A DNA stretch of 64,000 nt. Source: Stenomitos rutilans HA7619-LM2. GTDB taxonomy: Bacteria > Cyanobacteriota > Cyanobacteriia > Leptolyngbyales > Leptolyngbyaceae. The DNA lies in assembly GCA_019358945.1 (NCBI GenBank), contig JAHHIE010000024.1, positions 29,449 to 93,448 on the forward strand, written 5' to 3'. The notes below the pieces were generated by a model. It did not search any database. It had not been told where the DNA came from and was given only the letters and a program-made list of their open reading frames with translations. Positions 17,978-27,683 of the stretch are shown here, piece by piece (the first letter of the stretch is position 1; each line of letters starts with the position of its first letter). Made by a program: the position numbers and the translations under genes.

Positions 17978-18073
17978 AATTGAGCCTTTACGGAAATTGA
18001 AGAGCCAAATTGATCTATGCTCTCAGTTCACTAGGTCTGTTCCTCTAAGGCTGAATCGTTAATGGTCTAGTTT

Positions 18074-18268
18074 ATGAGCACCGCGCTAAACAGACGCTTA
18101 AAGGGTAAGTTGATTGGCATCAAGGCGCTTGAGAAAGCTCTTAACTTGAGGACACTCTTACCTGTAAAACATCTGCTTGCCAAAGACGGCCTGCTTGGAT
18201 TTGGTTCTAATCCAGATCGTTATGATCCATCCAGTGAAGCGGTCGTTGATGCTATGGCGTTCAATTGA
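18074..18268 (+). CDS. Possible small protein upstream of the DnaJ/TPR gene
   Basis: This is a 64-residue frame (MSTALNRRLKGKLIGIKALEKAL...) rich in Lys and Leu at the start, with no recognised domain. It ends 57 bases before the DnaJ-like gene on the same strand. No clear ribosome-binding site precedes it. It may be a leader ORF or chance. Confidence 0.25.
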   Translation: MSTALNRRLKGKLIGIKALEKALNLRTLLPVKHLLAKDGLLGFGSNPDRYDPSSEAVVDAMAFN

Positions 18269-18325
18269 GTGCAGTTTGCTAAGCACTGTGCCGAATTTAG
18301 AGAATCTTCTCAGGTTACTTGGTCA

Positions 18326-19282
18326 ATGTCACAGAGTGCGCTTCCCTCAGAATGGCTAACTAACTTTTCTGACCCCTATGCTGTGTTAGGGGTTTCGCTT
18401 GCAGCGGACGATCGCCGGGTACTCAAGCGCTACCGCTCCGTTGCCAAACTGCTGCACCCCGATCACAACATTCCCGAAGAGGATACGACCAAAGATCTGG
18501 CAAGCCAACTTTTTGCACGACTGGTAAACCCTGCTTACCAAAAACTCAAGCAAGAGAAGGGGCGCAAAGAGAATGTTTCGCTGCTACGGCTTCAAGTGCG
18601 ACGGCTTTACCGTGATGCGCCCTTGGCTCCTAAGGGTGATTTGGCGCGTCAGTTAACTCAGCAACCCGTGAATGGCGTAGATGTTTTTTACGAGCAAGCG
18701 ATCGCCCAACTCGCCGAGTCCCAGTATCAACCGCTCGATCAATTTGCCTTACTAACAGAGCAACTCGGTGAGCTAAACCTAGTGTATCTACAGCTCAAGA
18801 TGGGCGATACGCTGATCCGCGAAAAGCGCACAGGGTTGGTCTCTGCACCTGAAGCGAAACCCATTCAATTTACGCCGAACCCAGCCGATGGCGCAACCGT
18901 TTCCGAAAGCTATGCTCAGCGTCATTATCGACGAGCGCAAGAGTACATGAAAAAAGGCAATTGGAAAGAAGCCGAGCAAGAACTACGAGACGCCATTAAA
19001 ATCGAAGCGGGAAAAAGCGAGTATCATGCACTGCTAGGGGTTGCCTATCTCCAGCAGAATCTCCAGAGCATGGCAAAAGTTTACCTTCGTCAAGCGCTTA
19101 AGCTGAACCCAAAGGACCCGCTAGCGTGCCGCTTTGCCCCCAAGCTTGGTATCGAAGTCGCTGCCTCAGAAAATGGTCAGCAAAACGGTAAGGCTGTAAA
19201 GCCCCAATCATCAAAAGCCCAACCATCTGACAAAACATCCAAAAATGGTGGGCTGTTTGGCCTTTTTCGCTCAAAAAAATAG
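18326..19282 (+). CDS. J-domain protein with C-terminal TPR repeats
   Basis: From the ATG at 18326 (a GTG at 18269 also exists) the protein has 318 residues. The N-terminal J domain, DPYAVLGVSLAADDRRVLKRYRSVAK followed by LLHPDHN, includes the HPD tripeptide needed to stimulate DnaK ATPase. A mid-region without known domain follows. Then come TPR motifs (AQRHYRRAQEYMKKGNWKEAEQELRDAI and YHALLGVAYLQQNLQSMAKVYLRQALKLNP). A Lys-rich tail ends GLFGLFRSKK. This is a cyanobacterial type III DnaJ homologue, probably recruiting DnaK to specific clients. Confidence 0.88.
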   Translation: MSQSALPSEWLTNFSDPYAVLGVSLAADDRRVLKRYRSVAKLLHPDHNIPEEDTTKDLASQLFARLVNPAYQKLKQEKGRKENVSLLRLQVRRLYRDAPLAPKGDLARQLTQQPVNGVDVFYEQAIAQLAESQYQPLDQFALLTEQLGELNLVYLQLKMGDTLIREKRTGLVSAPEAKPIQFTPNPADGATVSESYAQRHYRRAQEYMKKGNWKEAEQELRDAIKIEAGKSEYHALLGVAYLQQNLQSMAKVYLRQALKLNPKDPLACRFAPKLGIEVAASENGQQNGKAVKPQSSKAQPSDKTSKNGGLFGLFRSKK

Positions 19283-19344
19283 GGTGATGAGGACGTGCTG
19301 CAACGACTGAATCGTGATTACCAGCTTAGCCAGTGTTTCCTTTA

Positions 19345-20226
19345 TCAATGGCTCTCAGAAACACGTTGACTTTTCGCATAGCGCCACATTCCGATGGCTA
19401 AAGCGCTCATAAAGAGAACGCCGATCGCCCCTGCGAGAGGATTGTGATCAACCCCTGAAAGCCACTCAGGCGCTTGTGGTGAGTACCGGAGCAATTGCCC
19501 GACATTAAGGATGTAGTAGCCCCAAACCAAGCCAGCATGTAGCCCCATCGGCAAGCCTAAACGTCCGCGCAGTAAACCCAACGTTTGGTCTCGCCACTCA
19601 TGTCTACTCAAGCGTGGTACGTCGCCTGAGTCGGTGCGCGATCGCTTTGCCCAAATCAACGTAACCGCCAGCAGCGCCAATGCTGGAAACTGCGGCTTGA
19701 AGCCGTGTACTAGCGCAAAGATACTGGCATTTACCCAAAGCGAGACCTGGGGAGCATAATCCCGTTGAAGCTCATCCAACAACCAGCCTCGAAAGAACAA
19801 CTCCTCTGCGAAACCGATGCCCAGAGCGACCAACAGCCCCTCAATCGCAACTTGCAGAAGTGCGTTTGAAGGCGATCGCCAGGTGATCCAACCAAAAGCG
19901 CTCTGTGTGACAAACAGCGCCAGCACACTCACACATCCGATTGTCAAACCACTCAATAACTCTAACCCTATACGCCGTGAGCGTTCCAGCCCGTAGCGCC
20001 ACAACAGGTTAGGCTGATGGTAAACCTGTCTTCCCCAAACGCGTATAAGAAGAATAAACTCTGAGTAAAGAATGACTATGGTCAGGATGCTGACCATATT
20101 GCTATCCTTCACCAGCCAGTAAATGGGTAAAGCGATCGGTAGCCAAAGCAACAGCAACGCCAAAAGAAAGGCTGCAATTCTGACTGGAGCCGGAGACTGT
20201 GCAAGCTTAGAGAATGCCAGCTTCAA
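19345..20226 (-). CDS. CPBP family intramembrane metalloprotease
   Basis: The 293-residue protein has about eight hydrophobic segments. Motif 1 of the CPBP/Abi family is EELFFRG (Glu141-Glu142, Arg146). Motif 2 is ALVHGF with His174. These residues form the glutamic or metal catalytic site of Rce1-like prenyl proteases. The substrate is unknown. The start appears to be TTG at 20226, 15 bases after the clpS stop, so it is probably cotranscribed with clpS. Confidence 0.87.
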   Translation of the reverse strand: MKLAFSKLAQSPAPVRIAAFLLALLLLWLPIALPIYWLVKDSNMVSILTIVILYSEFILLIRVWGRQVYHQPNLLWRYGLERSRRIGLELLSGLTIGCVSVLALFVTQSAFGWITWRSPSNALLQVAIEGLLVALGIGFAEELFFRGWLLDELQRDYAPQVSLWVNASIFALVHGFKPQFPALALLAVTLIWAKRSRTDSGDVPRLSRHEWRDQTLGLLRGRLGLPMGLHAGLVWGYYILNVGQLLRYSPQAPEWLSGVDHNPLAGAIGVLFMSALAIGMWRYAKSQRVSESH

Positions 20227-20241
20227 GATTTTTTGAGTAGA

Positions 20242-20523
20242 TTATTCATCGGGTTCGATCGTACTGCTCAACCCATGACTGTTGAGTGTCTCACTATAAA
20301 ACTCTGCATGTTCTTGAGCGCACGTGATAACTAGAGCCAATCCGTTTGTATGAGCTTCCATCATGATGTCCACCGCTTGAGGCTGAGTCAAGCTGGGCAC
20401 GGTAGTAATCAACGTTTGTACGACATACTCCATTGAGTTGTAGTCGTCGTTGTGAAGTAAAACGCGATAACGGGGCGCGAGCTTGCGAACCGTTGAACGC
20501 TGTTCAATGGTTTCGACAGACAC
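20242..20523 (-). CDS. clpS: ATP-dependent Clp protease adaptor ClpS
   Basis: The 93-residue protein has the ClpS core: APRYRVLLHNDDYNSMEYVVQTL and the metal/N-degron pocket region MMEAHTNGLALVITCAQEHAEFY. It delivers N-end-rule substrates to the ClpA/ClpC unfoldase. The start is a GTG at 20523. It is immediately followed by the CPBP protease gene, a small proteolysis operon. The N-terminal extension is short, as in ClpS1-type proteins. Confidence 0.93.
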   Translation of the reverse strand: MSVETIEQRSTVRKLAPRYRVLLHNDDYNSMEYVVQTLITTVPSLTQPQAVDIMMEAHTNGLALVITCAQEHAEFYSETLNSHGLSSTIEPDE

Positions 20524-20896
20524 TTCTCTATCCTCTCGTGAACAGTAGACAACTTTTTGAAGCGAACCTTTGCAATGCTAACAGATGTTTTGCTTAGATC
20601 TGTACCGTGCGTCAGCGCAGACGGTTGCACTGGTTAAAGGGAGCAACAGCTAAGAATGTGTCGGTCGTATCTCAATGAGAGAAACGATCGCTACAGTTAC
20701 ATTGCTTAACTTCTTTTATAGCATTCGATCAAGCGTTGAAGTATCCGGATTGAACGCTTACGTGGTTGCTTGCATCAAAGCTACTGATGCCCGTGCGATC
20801 GCTCAGCTTCAGTAGCCAATTTCAGTATTATAGCGGCGGCAAGAGAATGGCTAAACCCTTTAAAGTGAGAGAAAGCCACACGCACGGTCTAGCCCT

Positions 20897-21346
20897 ATGG
20901 GTTCTTCTTCAAGCCATGAGTTCACACCTGAAGCAAACCCACGCTTGCAGCCGTGTCAGATTGTTTGCCTGGAGCATGACACCAGTTATCTCTATGCAGA
21001 GGTGATCCAGGTAATTGAGTCGCGTCAGTTATGTTGGGCGCGCCCACTCGTCTTAATTCAGCAGCCTTCTGATGCCAGCGCCTACAGCCCAGTTGCTTGC
21101 AACAGCCCGCTTCAAGAGCAACCAGGCTTTTATGATTTGCGTCAGGATTCTGACCTACTGCTCCCACTCACCCTATTTCGAGCAGCGTTGGACACAGAAG
21201 TGTTCTCGTGGATGACTAGCCTGTATGCCGCTGATCACGATGCCGCGCCAAACAATTCTCCTGATAGAGGGCATCAACCGTTCAGGCAATTTATTCAACA
21301 GGTCTGGCAGGCTCATCCAAACGCTTTTCAGAATGTGTCAGCCTGA
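20897..21346 (+). CDS. Conserved cyanobacterial protein of unknown function
   Basis: The 149-residue protein shows no domain that I can name. CLEHDTSYLYAEVIQVIESRQLCWARPLVLI looks like a compact beta-rich N-terminal core. The C-terminus, QPFRQFIQQVWQAHPNAFQ, is amphipathic. There is no signal peptide or membrane segment. The ATG at 20897 overlaps no neighbour. It diverges from clpS, with a 373-base gap between them in which only short inverted repeats were seen. Confidence 0.6.
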   Translation: MGSSSSHEFTPEANPRLQPCQIVCLEHDTSYLYAEVIQVIESRQLCWARPLVLIQQPSDASAYSPVACNSPLQEQPGFYDLRQDSDLLLPLTLFRAALDTEVFSWMTSLYAADHDAAPNNSPDRGHQPFRQFIQQVWQAHPNAFQNVSA

Positions 21347-21471
21347 GCTTGGCGCTCCTGCGAGGATTACAGTCGGTTTATGGCATTCACCACTGCCGAC
21401 ACCTTGTACCCATTTGGCTAGACTGTAGCTCATTTGAAGAAACCGTATAACCTAGCTGGGCCGATCGCGGT

Positions 21472-22809
21472 TTAACCTGACTGCATTGTCTTGACCAAGC
21501 GAGCAAGCGCGTATTTCAACTGTACGCCGGGGTCGATCGCGTGCCAGCCGCTTGAGGTCTTTTGCCGAAGTTCAAAATGCAAGTGAGGGCCTGTGGATAA
21601 GCCAGTGCTGCCGACTCGTCCAATCACGGTGCCTTTTTCAACCCATTGACCCGGTTTAACAAACACTTTTGAAAGGTGGCCGTACAGCGTTTCTTGTGTA
21701 TCGTCCTGATGAGACAGAATGATGGCGAGACCATAGCCACCTAACCAGTCGGAGAGGGCAACTTTTCCCGATGCTGCTGCTAGAACGGGTGTACCCATCG
21801 GTGCGCCAAGGTCAGTGCCGCTATGAAAACGCCGATCGCCTCTGATGGGGTGTACTCGCCAGCCAAAAGCAGACGTGATGGGCGCAGGCACCGATAACGG
21901 AAAGATCAGGCTCAAGCCATTCCATAATTCAGCATTGAAACGACTGCCTGGTGCGTAAGCGGTCATCCAGCTTTGCCCGTTGATGTCAGACTGATTGTTG
22001 TCTATGACAACTCCCAAACCTTGGATCGTTCGCCCAAACCCGTTGAGTGAATAACCAACATACTGTGGGGACGATTGTGAAACATTGCTAGCGGTTGTGC
22101 TTTCTCCTTGATTTGAGGATGGCACATAAGGCAATACGGAGGGACGCGATCGACCAGGAGCGGCTGTTTTCCAGGGCGCAATCACAGAGGTTGAAGAGGC
22201 TGGCTGTGATCGAGGGAGCTGTTGCACAGTCTTTTTGGAAACTTTTGCTCCTGCGATCGCATCAATTTGGACGAGCAGCGTGGCCTGATCTTCAGACGAA
22301 AGCATCTGATCCTGTGCCAAACGGCGCGCTTGCAGAAATTCTCCCGCTTGTGCGCTGGCGATCGCCCTTGCCTCGAGATTTGCCCGTAATTTTGCCTCTT
22401 TCCGAGACTTGTCTTTGGTAACCAGGTCTGCCAGACGCTGCTTCAGCACTATTCGCTGTGCGGCTGTAGCTTGCTCATTGAGTTGACTCTTGGTGATATT
22501 GGCCGTCTGTCTAGGCATCACCAACGGTTGAGTGCTCTGTTCGCTCTGCTTTGCCGCCGGAGGATCATTCTCAGGGGCTTTGGTGTTTGTTGAAACGGGT
22601 TTTGCTGCTGTTGAAGCGGCACTATCTTCGCGCTTTGACGGAGGCAAAAACGTTGGCGCAAGCGATTCAGGTGCGCTGATGGTTGGTTTAGGTATGGGAA
22701 CCACTGTTTGTTGTGCAGCGACCAGTGGAGCGTTCGACGGATGAATCGTGGCAGGTACAGCAGGCGTGGCGGCTTGTTCTGCTAGCGTCTGGGCGATCGC
22801 GTCCAGCAT
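21472..22809 (-). CDS. M23 family metallopeptidase (LytM-type)
   Basis: The protein has about 445 residues. The C-terminal peptidase_M23 domain shows the zinc ligands HSGTDLGAP (HxxxD) and GPHLHFELRQ (HxH). These enzymes cut peptidoglycan cross-bridges or act as catalytically silent activators, but here the metal ligands are intact. The first 180 residues are low-complexity and rich in Pro, Ala and Lys/Glu, with no obvious signal peptide. The start is uncertain (ATG at 22809 or 22842). Confidence 0.88.
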   Translation of the reverse strand: MLDAIAQTLAEQAATPAVPATIHPSNAPLVAAQQTVVPIPKPTISAPESLAPTFLPPSKREDSAASTAAKPVSTNTKAPENDPPAAKQSEQSTQPLVMPRQTANITKSQLNEQATAAQRIVLKQRLADLVTKDKSRKEAKLRANLEARAIASAQAGEFLQARRLAQDQMLSSEDQATLLVQIDAIAGAKVSKKTVQQLPRSQPASSTSVIAPWKTAAPGRSRPSVLPYVPSSNQGESTTASNVSQSSPQYVGYSLNGFGRTIQGLGVVIDNNQSDINGQSWMTAYAPGSRFNAELWNGLSLIFPLSVPAPITSAFGWRVHPIRGDRRFHSGTDLGAPMGTPVLAAASGKVALSDWLGGYGLAIILSHQDDTQETLYGHLSKVFVKPGQWVEKGTVIGRVGSTGLSTGPHLHFELRQKTSSGWHAIDPGVQLKYALARLVKTMQSG

Positions 22810-23049
22810 GTGAGAAAGTTCCCCAGCGAATGGTCTGCACATTTCTTTCTGGGCTGTTGTTGGAGAATCAGGAAGGTTCGTTTTCCTCCCACTACACTTT
22901 AAGCTCAGCTTTCATACGACTAAAATTGTGTTGTTTTCATGAACTTTTCCGGGTTTTGTACCTTGGATTCAGTAAAGCAACCGAACTTAAGTTTGGCGAG
23001 ATTAAGAGTTCCAAGGTATGACACGCTGTGCTGTAATTAGCGGTCTGTA

Positions 23050-23270
23050 GAAGTTTTGAGTTTTGAGTTTTGAGTTTTGAGTTGAAGAGCGATCAGCGGT
23101 CAGCGATCAGCCGTTGGTTTGCTTCTAACAACGAACAACGAACAACCAACCACTGCTTTCAACGCTCCACTGTCCCACTTGCTTTTAGCAACCAACCACT
23201 AGCAACCAACCACTGCTTTAGCGGTCAGCTTGGGAATTCAAAGCTGAAGCTGAGTGCTGACTGCTGAAAG
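23050..23270. repeat. Mosaic of short tandem repeats upstream of the kinase gene
   Basis: GTTTTGA units (23050-23083) run into GCGGTCA/GCGATCA units, then AACCAACCACT blocks, then CTGAAAGCTGA-type units. The 640-base gap 22810-23449 between two divergent genes holds only these repeats and presumably both promoters. Confidence 0.75.
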
Positions 23271-23449
23271 CTGTAGCTTGCTTCGCCAACGGCATAAGCT
23301 AAGCAGAACCGTTTTCACACATCAAATCGGATCGCTATAGTGAGTGTGCGTATAGAAAAAGCTCTTCACGTAGTGCTGCTGTCTCAAAAGGCGAGCAATT
23401 TTCAGGAACCGCTTATCATAATCATCTAGTTGCTGGTTGCTCCTTTGCT

Positions 23450-25780
23450 ATGAGCTACTGCCTCAACCCCGATTGTCAGAGGCCCCAAAATCGAAACAGC
23501 GCAGAGCTTTGTCGCTATTGTGCTGCTAAACTTCTGCTGAAAGATCGCTATCGACCGCTCAAGCCGATCGGGCAGGGTGGTTTTGGCAGAACGTTCCTGG
23601 CGATTGATGAAGACAAGCCATCCAGGCCACGCTGCGTCATCAAACAGTTCTTGCCGACAAACCAGGATGCGCAGCATTTGAAGAAAGCGGCTCAACTGTT
23701 TGAACGGGAGGCTATGCGGCTAGAAGAGTTGGGCAATCATCCCCAAATTCCAGCGCTGCTAGCCTATTTTCGGCAGGAACAGCAGCAGTACTTAGTGCAA
23801 GAGTTTGTGGATGGCAAGAATCTGGCGGAACTGCTGCACGAACACGGCGCTTTTACTGAGAATCAGGTGCAAGCTCTGCTACGAAGTCTTTTGCCTGTTT
23901 TGGAGTTTATTCATGTCCACGGTGTCATTCATCGCGACATCAAGCCCTCAAACATCATCCGTATGATGGTTCCACAGGTGGCTGAGCCAGCACAGCAGGA
24001 GTGGACAGCTTTACTCCACGTCCTTTCGCTGGAAGCCGCACAAGGATACCAAAACGGTATGAGCGATCGCCGCTTTAGCGATCGCCTCAGCGATCGGTTT
24101 GCCCATCCACCAAGAGCATTGTCGATCGCGGCTTATGCTCAGTGGCAGCAACTTGCTACACGGTTTGCCACCTATGCCGATCTGTCGTTTACTCAGCGAC
24201 AATCTCTGGTTGCTACGGCGAGTCGGTTATTGCACGAACAGCGGCAATTGCTTGAACCGATGGCGCAGCAAGAGCATCTGGCACTGGTCGATTTTGGCGC
24301 AGCAAAGGCAGCTTCAGGCACTACCTTGCTGAGAACTGGCACGACGATCGGCAGTCCTGAATATCTCTCGCCAGAGCAAAGTAGAGGCAAAGCGGTATTT
24401 GCCAGCGATTTGTTTAGCCTGGGTGTGACCTGTATTCATCTGTTGACGCATCGATCGCCCTTCGATCTGTTTGACAGCAGCGACAATACCTGGATTTGGC
24501 GTAAATATGTGGCAACTCCCGTGAGTGACAAACTAGGACAGGTGCTCGATCGGTTGCTGGAGCCTGGGGTCAATCGGCGCTATCAAGCCGCTGCTGATGT
24601 CTTGCATGATCTGAATGCGCTATCAGACCACACAGACAGGTCTGGTACAGGTGAGTTGCTTGAGATGTTACCATCAGCTCAATTTCCATTGCCTGCTAAC
24701 CTGCCGCCTCCAACTTCAACCCCGCTGCGATCAGCGGCATCTGCTGCTGTGCAGGCTCTTGCGCAGGCGATCGCGCCGCCTTCTGTAAAGCAGCCTTCGG
24801 TACCAGGCAAAGCCAAAAGCCCCACTCCAGCACGTCGAAAAGCGAAGCGACCATCTCCATCCTGGCTGTGTGCCCATCAGTTGCAGAGTGCCGGAAAGGT
24901 GTATGCAATTTGCTTGGCACCTGGCAGAAACACGCTGAATACGGCAGAGACCGTGCTAGCCAGCAGCAGCGGGACGACGATTAAACTCTGGGACGTGCAA
25001 ACTGGACAGGTGATCCGCACACTGACGGGCCATCTTGATATCGTCTCGTGCCTGGTGATGAGTCTTGATGGACAGATGCTCATTAGCGGCAGTGCTGACA
25101 AAAGTATTCGTCTTTGGGATGTTCGGACGGGACAGAGAATTGGCGCGATTGCCTTGCATACCGATACCGTCCTTAGCCTTGCGCTTAGCCCTGATGGTCG
25201 GACGCTTGCCAGTGGCAGTCTCTATGACCCCGTCAAGCTTTGGGACTTGGACGCAAACCGTGAACTGACCAGCCTTTCTGGGCAGGCAGGCCGCATCGAA
25301 GCGCTGGCTTTTAGTCCTGACGGTCTCTGGCTGGCTAGCGGCAGTAGCGAGGCGACGATCGCGCTTTGGGATCTAAAACAAAACTATTCAGCGGCTGGAC
25401 GCGATATTCATCTGCTCAAGGGTCATACTCAAACGGTTTCAGCCCTGGCCTTTGAGCCAGATGGCAAAACACTCAGCAGCGGTAGTTGGGATGGTACTGT
25501 TAAGCTTTGGAGTACGCGCACTCAACGGGAAAAGCGTGCCCTTCAGCCAGAATCCGGTCGTGTGACTGCACTGGCTGTCAGTGCCGATGGTAAGCTTCTG
25601 TGCACTGGTAGCGATACGCTCAAGCTCTGGCAACCACGCACGGGCAAGGCGATCGCCACTCTGGCGGGCCAAACGTCGATGATTTCTGCGATCGCGCTGA
25701 CCCCTGATAGCAAAACCCTTGTCAGCAGCAGTTGGGACGGTACGATTTGGATCTGGAAACGCGAAAGCTCGTCTGCCTGA
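23450..25780 (+). CDS. Serine/threonine protein kinase with WD40 repeats
   Basis: The protein has 776 residues. An N-terminal zinc ribbon (CLNPDCQ, CRYC) precedes the kinase domain (GQGGFGRTF glycine loop, VIKQF lysine, HRDIKPSN at about 161-168, DFGAAK at about 281, GSPEYLSPEQ). HRD and DFG are about 120 residues apart instead of about 20, so a helical insertion of roughly 100 residues splits the catalytic core. A Pro/Ala linker leads to about seven WD40 repeats (LWDVQTGQ, LWDVRTGQ, LWDLDANR, LWDLKQNY, LWSTRTQR, LWQPRTGK, IWIWKRE). It is cytoplasmic with unknown targets. Confidence 0.92.
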   Translation: MSYCLNPDCQRPQNRNSAELCRYCAAKLLLKDRYRPLKPIGQGGFGRTFLAIDEDKPSRPRCVIKQFLPTNQDAQHLKKAAQLFEREAMRLEELGNHPQIPALLAYFRQEQQQYLVQEFVDGKNLAELLHEHGAFTENQVQALLRSLLPVLEFIHVHGVIHRDIKPSNIIRMMVPQVAEPAQQEWTALLHVLSLEAAQGYQNGMSDRRFSDRLSDRFAHPPRALSIAAYAQWQQLATRFATYADLSFTQRQSLVATASRLLHEQRQLLEPMAQQEHLALVDFGAAKAASGTTLLRTGTTIGSPEYLSPEQSRGKAVFASDLFSLGVTCIHLLTHRSPFDLFDSSDNTWIWRKYVATPVSDKLGQVLDRLLEPGVNRRYQAAADVLHDLNALSDHTDRSGTGELLEMLPSAQFPLPANLPPPTSTPLRSAASAAVQALAQAIAPPSVKQPSVPGKAKSPTPARRKAKRPSPSWLCAHQLQSAGKVYAICLAPGRNTLNTAETVLASSSGTTIKLWDVQTGQVIRTLTGHLDIVSCLVMSLDGQMLISGSADKSIRLWDVRTGQRIGAIALHTDTVLSLALSPDGRTLASGSLYDPVKLWDLDANRELTSLSGQAGRIEALAFSPDGLWLASGSSEATIALWDLKQNYSAAGRDIHLLKGHTQTVSALAFEPDGKTLSSGSWDGTVKLWSTRTQREKRALQPESGRVTALAVSADGKLLCTGSDTLKLWQPRTGKAIATLAGQTSMISAIALTPDSKTLVSSSWDGTIWIWKRESSSA

Positions 25781-25829
25781 GGCGGGCGTTTGGGGCTGCT
25801 GTGCTCGACGTGATGGTTCGTTCTACGTC

Positions 25830-27551
25830 TCACTGTCTTGCCAAGAGCGGCGCGGCTTGAAGCAATGTTTGCGTGTAGGGATGCTGAGGACGCGTAAAAA
25901 CAGCTTGAGTGGAACCGAGTTCGACAATTTTGCCTGCATTCATCACCGCAATGCGATCGCAAAAAAAGCGTGCTACCCAAAGGTCATGGGTAATAAACAA
26001 GTAGGTCAGGTTAAACTCATGCTTTAAGTCTCGCATGAGCGTCAAAACCTGCGTTTGCACGGTGGCATCCAGCATGCTGACAGGCTCATCGCAAATGACG
26101 AGCTGGGGATGTGTAATCAGGGCACGCGCGATCGCCACCCGCTGCTGCTGCCCGCCTGAAAGTTGCGCTGGATAGCGATTGTAAAACGCCTCCGCTGGGC
26201 TTAATCCCACCCGCTCCAGCATTTCCATCACTTGCTTTTTCGCGGCTTGGGGTGCTGCTAATTGGTGAACGCGCAACGGATCGGCAATACTCTCCCCGAT
26301 CGTCATCATAGGATTCAAACATGCGTGGGGATCTTGAAAGACCATCTGCATTTGTCGTCGTCGCTGCTGCATCGCATGCCGAGGCAACCCGACTAAGTTT
26401 TGCCCCAAAAACTCGACTTTGCCTGACGTGGGACGAATAAGCTGCAAAATGGTTCGCGACAATGTACTTTTGCCACAGCCAGACTCTCCCACTAGACCCA
26501 GCGTCTCGCCAGGATAAAGGTCTAAATTAATGCCATCAACAGCTTTAATTGTCTGATCCGTCTGTGAAAACAAGCGAGCAATGAACGATTGCTCCAATGT
26601 GTAGTGCTGCTTGAGGTTGTCGAGATGGAGAAGGGGGGTAAGTTGCAGGGAATCGGGTGTGGGGTGTGGGGTGTGGGGTGTGGGATGCACGTTTTCATTC
26701 GTATATACTCCTCTCTCCTCTCTCCTCTCTCCTCCCTCCTCACCCCTCTCCACACCAACCGCTTGCAAATGGAGTGCCGCTTGAAGGAGCGATCGCGTGT
26801 ATTCATGCTGAGGCGTTTGCAAAACGTTCCGAGTTGCACCCGTCTCAACAATCTTGCCGCCATACATCACTGCGATGCGATCGCAATATTCGCCAATCAT
26901 CGCCAGATCGTGTGAAATCACCAACAGCGCCATCTGTCGTTCGGTACACAAGCGGGCCAGTTCACGCAGAATTTGAGCGGCAACGGTCACATCCAGGCTG
27001 GTTGTGGGTTCGTCTGCCACGATTAGTTTGGGGTTCAGCAACAGCGCCAGCGCGATCGCCACCCGCTGCCGCATCCCACCACTAAACTCATGAGGATATT
27101 GTGACCAACGGTTTTCAGGGATATTGACTGCTGCCAGCGTAGCGATCGCTTGCTCTTTTGCCTGCCGTTGGGAAAGCTTTGGTTGGTGCGATCGCAGCGT
27201 CTCCAGGCAGTGTTCCCCGATCGTCATCAATGGATCAAGGCGCGTCATTGGATCTTGAAAAATCAGAGCTACTGCTTCGCCACGAAACCGACGTAGTGCG
27301 GCTGGCGAAAGGTCAAAAACAGCTTGACCTGCAAACGTCACCCGTCCTGTAATACGCGTGTCGTCCGGCAATAGCCGCATCACAGCACGCCCCAGCGTAC
27401 TCTTACCACAGCCAGACTCCCCTACAAGACCAAGCCGCTCACCTGGGTTGAGGCTAAACGAAACATCATCGACTGCCCACGCGATCGCCCTTGCTCCTGG
27501 CTGAGGATACGCCACTCGTAACTGGTCAACCTGGAACAAAGCGTTTGTCAT
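25830..27551 (-). CDS. Peptide/nickel-type ABC transporter ATP-binding protein, two fused ATPase domains (OppD-OppF)
   Basis: The 573-residue protein has two ABC modules. Module 1 has [20 protein letters not shown] as [15 protein letters not shown], and [11 protein letters not shown]. Module 2 has [24 protein letters not shown] and [11 protein letters not shown]. Each ends in the oligopeptide-binding C-terminal extension ([24 protein letters not shown]). It energises uptake of peptides or similar solutes. The inter-domain linker includes a tandem-repeat-encoded [14 protein letters not shown] and [11 protein letters not shown]. No permease is adjacent, but a DppB-type permease lies at 35.4 kb. 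Confidence 0.93.
   Translation of the reverse strand: MTNALFQVDQLRVAYPQPGARAIAWAVDDVSFSLNPGERLGLVGESGCGKSTLGRAVMRLLPDDTRITGRVTFAGQAVFDLSPAALRRFRGEAVALIFQDPMTRLDPLMTIGEHCLETLRSHQPKLSQRQAKEQAIATLAAVNIPENRWSQYPHEFSGGMRQRVAIALALLLNPKLIVADEPTTSLDVTVAAQILRELARLCTERQMALLVISHDLAMIGEYCDRIAVMYGGKIVETGATRNVLQTPQHEYTRSLLQAALHLQAVGVERGEEGGERREERGVYTNENVHPTPHTPHPTPDSLQLTPLLHLDNLKQHYTLEQSFIARLFSQTDQTIKAVDGINLDLYPGETLGLVGESGCGKSTLSRTILQLIRPTSGKVEFLGQNLVGLPRHAMQQRRRQMQMVFQDPHACLNPMMTIGESIADPLRVHQLAAPQAAKKQVMEMLERVGLSPAEAFYNRYPAQLSGGQQQRVAIARALITHPQLVICDEPVSMLDATVQTQVLTLMRDLKHEFNLTYLFITHDLWVARFFCDRIAVMNAGKIVELGSTQAVFTRPQHPYTQTLLQAAPLLARQ
26655..26752. repeat. GGGGTGT heptamers and a CTCTCCT array inside the ABC ATPase gene
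   Basis: About four GGGGTGT units (26655-26684) and a CTCTCCT-type array (26707-26752) lie in the linker between the two ATPase modules. They translate to [11 protein letters not shown] and an Arg/Glu/Gly-rich run without breaking frame. Confidence 0.85.
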
Positions 27552-27683
27552 AAGTTCGTCAGCCGCGATCGATGTATAACAGGCCGTTTTTAGCGTTCAA
27601 GAGACAACGTTCCGCTACTGTATCAGTTGTTAGCTTTGACATGTTAGCTATGACACAACAGGTTTCCAGTTGACCTCTGCCCC

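Noticed and set aside
26655..26752. Repeats as a possible CRISPR array
   Set aside because: Units are seven bases with no spacers and they are translated within the ABC ATPase.
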